A DNA stretch of 8,171 nt from a candidate division Hyd24-12 bacterium UBA5074 (lineage in GTDB: Bacteria; Fermentibacterota; Fermentibacteria; Fermentibacterales; Fermentibacteraceae): NCBI GenBank assembly GCA_002414865.1, contig DIAQ01000109.1, positions 1 through 8,171 on the forward strand. Direction: 5' to 3'. Positions 6,164 to 8,171 of this stretch are shown piece after piece. The first letter of the stretch is position 1; each line of letters opens with the position of its first letter. Made by a program: the position numbers and the translations under genes. The notes under the pieces were generated by a model that saw only the letters and a program-made list of their open reading frames with translations, did no database searches and was not told the origin of the DNA.

Positions 6164-6811
6164 ATGACGAGGAAGGAAAGGGCTCTTGCGATAGCGGACG
6201 GACTCCAGGGTCTGTATCCGGATGCAGGATGCCTGCTCGATTACGGCGGAGTCCCGTACAGGCTCCTGCTCTCGACCATACTGTCGGCCCAGACCACCGA
6301 CGAATCGGTCAACCGTGTCACGCCGAGGCTCTGGAAGGCCTGGCCCGACCTCGAATCCCTCTCCCGCGCGCCCCTCGCATCCATCGAGGAGGTCATCCAT
6401 CCCTTGGGCTTCTTCCGCAGCAAGGCGCGGCTTGTCTCCGCGGCCGCCGCATGGCTGCTCGGGAACTCGGGGGGAGAGGTGCCGGACACCATGGATCGAC
6501 TGCTGGAGATACCCGGCGTGGGCAGGAAGACCGCGAATGTCGCCCTCGGGGAGATCTCGCACAAGCCGGCCATCATCGTGGACACCCACGTCAAGAGGCT
6601 CTCATTCAGGATGGGTCTCACCTCCAGCACCGACCCCGACAGGATCGAGGAGGACCTCGGGAAGCTCATCCCCCCTCCTCTCCGCACCGCCTTCAGCCAC
6701 AGGATGGGAGCCCATGGCAGGCGCATCTGCGCAGCCCGGAAGCCCCGCTGCAGCGCCTGCCTGCTGCTCGACATCTGTCCGAGGAAGGGACTGGCCGGTG
6801 ACTGCCATTGA
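6164..6811 (+). CDS. nth: Endonuclease III (bifunctional DNA glycosylase/AP lyase)
   Basis: Base-excision repair enzyme removing oxidised pyrimidines and nicking at the abasic site. The 215-residue product has family length. The helix-hairpin-helix LLEIPGVGRKTANVAL (113-128) carries the catalytic Lys K122, and VDTHVKRLSFRMGL (139-152) carries catalytic Asp D140. The C-terminal [4Fe-4S] cluster ligands C189, C196, C199 and C205 have the exact C-x6-C-x2-C-x5-C spacing. LLLSTILSAQTTDESVN (34-50) is the conserved N-terminal DNA-contact region. The ATG at 6164 has GGAGG seven bases upstream; a longer upstream reading frame exists but only as antisense to the epimerase gene. It is divergent from that gene and stands alone on the plus strand, ending in the hairpin at 6831-6860. 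Confidence 0.97.
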   Translation: MTRKERALAIADGLQGLYPDAGCLLDYGGVPYRLLLSTILSAQTTDESVNRVTPRLWKAWPDLESLSRAPLASIEEVIHPLGFFRSKARLVSAAAAWLLGNSGGEVPDTMDRLLEIPGVGRKTANVALGEISHKPAIIVDTHVKRLSFRMGLTSSTDPDRIEEDLGKLIPPPLRTAFSHRMGAHGRRICAARKPRCSACLLLDICPRKGLAGDCH

Positions 6812-6830
6812 CGGAGGCGGCCGGTTACGG

Positions 6831-6863
6831 GAACCGGCTCCCAGGGGCGGGAGCCGGTTCTTT
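6831..6863 (+). terminator. Probable terminator of nth (strong hairpin, short T-tail)
   Basis: A perfect 12-base inverted repeat (6831-6842 and 6849-6860) with a six-base loop is followed by TTT, starting 19 bases after the nth stop. The stem is very stable and GC-rich; the U-tract is short. The hairpin also forms in the opposite transcript, so it may protect the 3' ends of both convergent genes. Confidence 0.65.
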
Positions 6864-6872
6864 GCGACGGAT

Positions 6873-6886
6873 GCGCCCGGAGGCGC
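6873..6886 (-). terminator. Small UNCG-type hairpin after the secreted-protein gene
   Basis: In the minus-strand RNA, GCGCC and GGCGC close a UCCG loop on a C-G pair, the form of a stable UNCG tetraloop. It begins six bases after the stop at 6893. There is no U-run, so it is more likely a stabilising 3' element in front of the larger hairpin at 6831-6860 than a complete terminator. Confidence 0.35.
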
Positions 6887-6892
6887 CCGGAT

Positions 6893-7510
6893 CTAGTCTA
6901 TGTCGTTGAGGTCGACGGACCAGTAGAACCCGTCGTAGTCGACGCTGATGCCCATGAGGGTGTAGGTGTCGTCGTCCTCGTCCTGGCAGCGCAGGTCATA
7001 CTGGCCGGGATTGACGTAGAAGGTCCACGACTCGCCCGGAGCGAGGGTCTCGCTGCCCAGCCAGTCGGAGCCCCAGTCGCTGCTGGAGGACGGGCTGCAG
7101 TAGATGTAGTAGATGGTCCAGTTGCCGAGGTCGTTGTAGATGGTGATAGGGCAGCCGCCCTCGGTTTCGTAGGTCGACTCGCCGCCGTAGTTGTACTCGC
7201 CCAGGTCGTCGAGCGTCACGTACCAGGAGTAGGTGCCGGATATCGGGACGTTGTAGAGGATGTACTCGTCGCCATCCTCGTCGACGAGCTTGAGGTCCCA
7301 GGTGCCGCTCTGGACGTTGAACTCCCAGGTGTCACCGGGATTGATGATGTCGCTCCCGAGCCAGTCGGAGCCCCAGTCGGAGGACGTGCTGGGGGAGATG
7401 TAGACGTAGTAGATGTCGTAGTTTCCGGTTCCGTTGGTGATCTCGACCGTCGCAGCCATGGAGACTGCGAGGAAGCCGGCGATCATGAGCGCGAACAAAG
7501 AACGGATCAT
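6893..7510 (-). CDS. Secreted protein with two tandem W/Y/D-rich domains, function unknown
   Basis: Product of 205 residues that I cannot name. A signal peptide (1-19, hydrophobic core LFALMIAGFLAV, SMA before the cut) directs export. The mature part is two copies of one domain (about 21-104 and 122-205), joined by a Gly/Glu/Tyr linker. Each copy runs: IYYVY or IYYIY, SPS, then the identical SDWGSDWLGS, a PG turn with W and F, YDL or WDL, an acidic DEDGDEY or DEDDDTY, and a terminal W-V-L-D strand. Most landmarks are offset by exactly 100 residues. The pattern suggests an all-beta extracellular domain, and the acidic stretch could bind Ca2+; both are inference. Cysteines (120, 138, 175) are confined to the linker end and second copy. 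Start: ATG with a consensus AGGAGG four bases upstream, so high expression is likely. It is convergent with nth and divergent from the DUF362 gene. Confidence 0.88.
   Translation of the reverse strand: MIRSLFALMIAGFLAVSMAATVEITNGTGNYDIYYVYISPSTSSDWGSDWLGSDIINPGDTWEFNVQSGTWDLKLVDEDGDEYILYNVPISGTYSWYVTLDDLGEYNYGGESTYETEGGCPITIYNDLGNWTIYYIYCSPSSSSDWGSDWLGSETLAPGESWTFYVNPGQYDLRCQDEDDDTYTLMGISVDYDGFYWSVDLNDID
6896..7147 (-). repeat. Second domain copy in the secreted protein
   Basis: Codes for residues 122-205. It matches the first copy (7199-7450) at protein level with an offset of 100 residues, and at DNA level keeps an exact 21-base match (7059-7079 against 7359-7379) exactly 300 bases apart. 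Elsewhere the DNA has diverged, so the duplication is old and held by protein selection. Confidence 0.85.
7199..7450 (-). repeat. First domain copy in the secreted protein
   Basis: Codes for residues 21-104, directly after the signal peptide. It has the same order of landmarks as the second copy but no cysteine. SDWGSDWLGS (residues 44-53, bases 7352-7381) is the invariant core. Confidence 0.85.
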
Positions 7511-7543
7511 GTAACCTCCTCTGTTTGGTGCAACGGGGTGAAG

Positions 7544-7571
7544 ATACTACGATCACCTCCGTGGCTGTCAA
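7544..7571 (-). promoter_or_regulatory. Sigma-70-type promoter of the secreted-protein gene
   Basis: On the minus strand a perfect -35 TTGACA (7571-7566) is followed after 16 bases by TAGTAT (7549-7544), four of six to consensus. Transcription would start near 7537, giving a leader of about 27 bases that contains the AGGAGG at 7520-7515. Confidence 0.7.
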
Positions 7572-7577
7572 CGATAC

Positions 7578-7604
7578 CCTTCCACGGGCTGCAGCCGATG
7601 AAGG
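7578..7604. repeat. Nested dyad next to the secreted-protein promoter
   Basis: Outer arms CCTTC (7578-7582) and GAAGG (7600-7604) enclose the perfect 10-base palindrome GGCTGCAGCC (7587-7596). It lies seven bases upstream of that gene's -35 box, where an activator or repressor could bind. Function is inference. Confidence 0.45.
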
Positions 7605-7644
7605 CACCTGTTGCTGGTACAGACGGGGACGCCCTCCATTCCAT

Positions 7645-7676
7645 CGCCTCCGCGGTCCGGACGACCCGGGGAGGCG
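7645..7676. repeat. Nested dyad abutting the DUF362-gene promoter
   Basis: Outer arms CGCCTCC (7645-7651) and GGAGGCG (7670-7676) enclose inner arms GGTC (7654-7657) and GACC (7663-7666). The last base touches the -35 box at 7677. Position and symmetry suit an operator, but GC-rich DNA yields such dyads by chance too. Confidence 0.45.
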
Positions 7677-7704
7677 TTGTGCGGACCCCCCTCCTTTGTA
7701 TATT
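7677..7704 (+). promoter_or_regulatory. Candidate sigma-70 promoter of the DUF362 gene
   Basis: TTGTGC (7677-7682, four of six) and TATATT (7699-7704, five of six) are 16 bases apart. The expected start near 7711 leaves an 18-base leader with GGAAAGG ahead of the ATG at 7729. Confidence 0.6.
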
Positions 7705-7728
7705 GCGGTCTGTCGGAAAGGTACGATC

Positions 7729-8171
7729 ATGAAGGTCTTCTACGCCTCGACCGCCGGCGGTGTCCGCCGAGCGGTCTTCGATCTGATGGAGGCCGCCTGC
7801 TGGAGCGATCTGATTCCGGCGGGAGTCGACGTTCTGCTCAAGGTGAACCTCACCTGGGACCGGCTGCGCCCGGGAGTCGATACGGGACCATGGGTGCTGG
7901 AGGCGATCGCCGAGAGGTTGTCGGGTCACGCCGCCAGGATTTTCGTAGGCGAGTCCGGCCAGATACTCGTCGATGCCGACAAGGCTCTGGAAGTTAGCGG
8001 GATAGGCGCGGTCTGCAGGCGCAGGGGGCTCGTCTGGCACAACTTCTCCAGGAATCCCTGGAAGAGGGTCACCGTCTCTGGCCTCGAGTTCGGCATCCCC
8101 GAGATCGTATCGCGCGCCGTGGTGGTCTCGGTGCCCGTGGTGAAGACCCATTACAGAACAGGGATCTCCGC
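7729..8171 (+). CDS. DUF362-domain protein, N-terminal part
   Basis: The frame is open from the ATG at 7729 to the right edge (147 residues). It matches the N-terminal half of the DUF362 family: VDVLLKVNLTWD (33-44, family LKpN motif), GVDTGPWVLEAIAERL (49-64), IFVGESGQ (71-78), and VVVSVPVVKTHYRTGIS (131-147, the family's pK.KTH motif). Biochemical roles for the family are largely unknown; some members carry ferredoxin-type Fe-S domains after this region, which the edge prevents checking here. GGAAAGG is placed seven bases before the start. It is divergent from the secreted-protein gene, with which it shares a 218-base regulatory region. The family call is good; no substrate or pathway can be suggested. 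Confidence 0.82.
   Translation, partial: MKVFYASTAGGVRRAVFDLMEAACWSDLIPAGVDVLLKVNLTWDRLRPGVDTGPWVLEAIAERLSGHAARIFVGESGQILVDADKALEVSGIGAVCRRRGLVWHNFSRNPWKRVTVSGLEFGIPEIVSRAVVVSVPVVKTHYRTGIS

Noticed and set aside
1..8171. CRISPR array, insertion sequence, toxin-antitoxin or defence system
   Set aside because: No regular short repeats with spacers, transposase, terminal inverted repeats or known defence-gene motifs were found on either strand.

Overview
The window is a compact, GC-rich bacterial chromosome segment of mostly housekeeping genes. Almost every position is coding, and most gene junctions on the minus strand overlap by one to four bases. Arginine AGG, isoleucine ATA and GTG/TTG starts are frequent. 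The set of amidase, GerMN-like protein, murI, rph and rdgB, a sodium-pump type decarboxylase beta subunit and several secreted or envelope proteins suggests a Gram-negative-like anaerobe. A deltaproteobacterial or FCB/candidate-phylum lineage is possible, but this placement is a low-confidence inference from gene content alone.

Layout. From about 4114 down to 1, the minus strand reads smpB, a secreted N-acetylmuramoyl-L-alanine amidase, a membrane-anchored GerMN-like protein, murI (glutamate racemase), rph (RNase PH) and rdgB (cut by the left edge). These look like one translationally coupled operon linking trans-translation, cell-wall synthesis and remodelling, tRNA 3' processing and nucleotide-pool cleaning. 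A plus-strand tRNA-Leu(CAG) with encoded CCA lies at 4183-4269. Its 3' end overlaps the end of a minus-strand gene for the beta subunit of a Na+-translocating decarboxylase (4248-5495). That gene is coupled upstream to an RmlC/RfbC-family sugar epimerase (5492-6064).

From 6164 the plus strand carries nth (endonuclease III), which ends in a strong hairpin at 6831-6860. Convergent to it is a 205-residue secreted protein built of two copies of an unrecognised W/Y/D-rich domain, offset by exactly 100 residues, with a good promoter and Shine-Dalgarno. A divergent intergenic region (7511-7728) has promoters for both neighbours and two nested dyads. Beyond it a DUF362-family protein begins and runs off the right edge.

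No mobile element, CRISPR array, phage gene or defence system was seen. The most unusual items are the tRNA-CDS tail overlap, the duplicated secreted domain, the diverged epimerase active-site loop, the C-terminally extended decarboxylase beta subunit standing without its partners, and the dyads in the divergent promoter region. Nothing here clearly amounts to a new multi-gene system.
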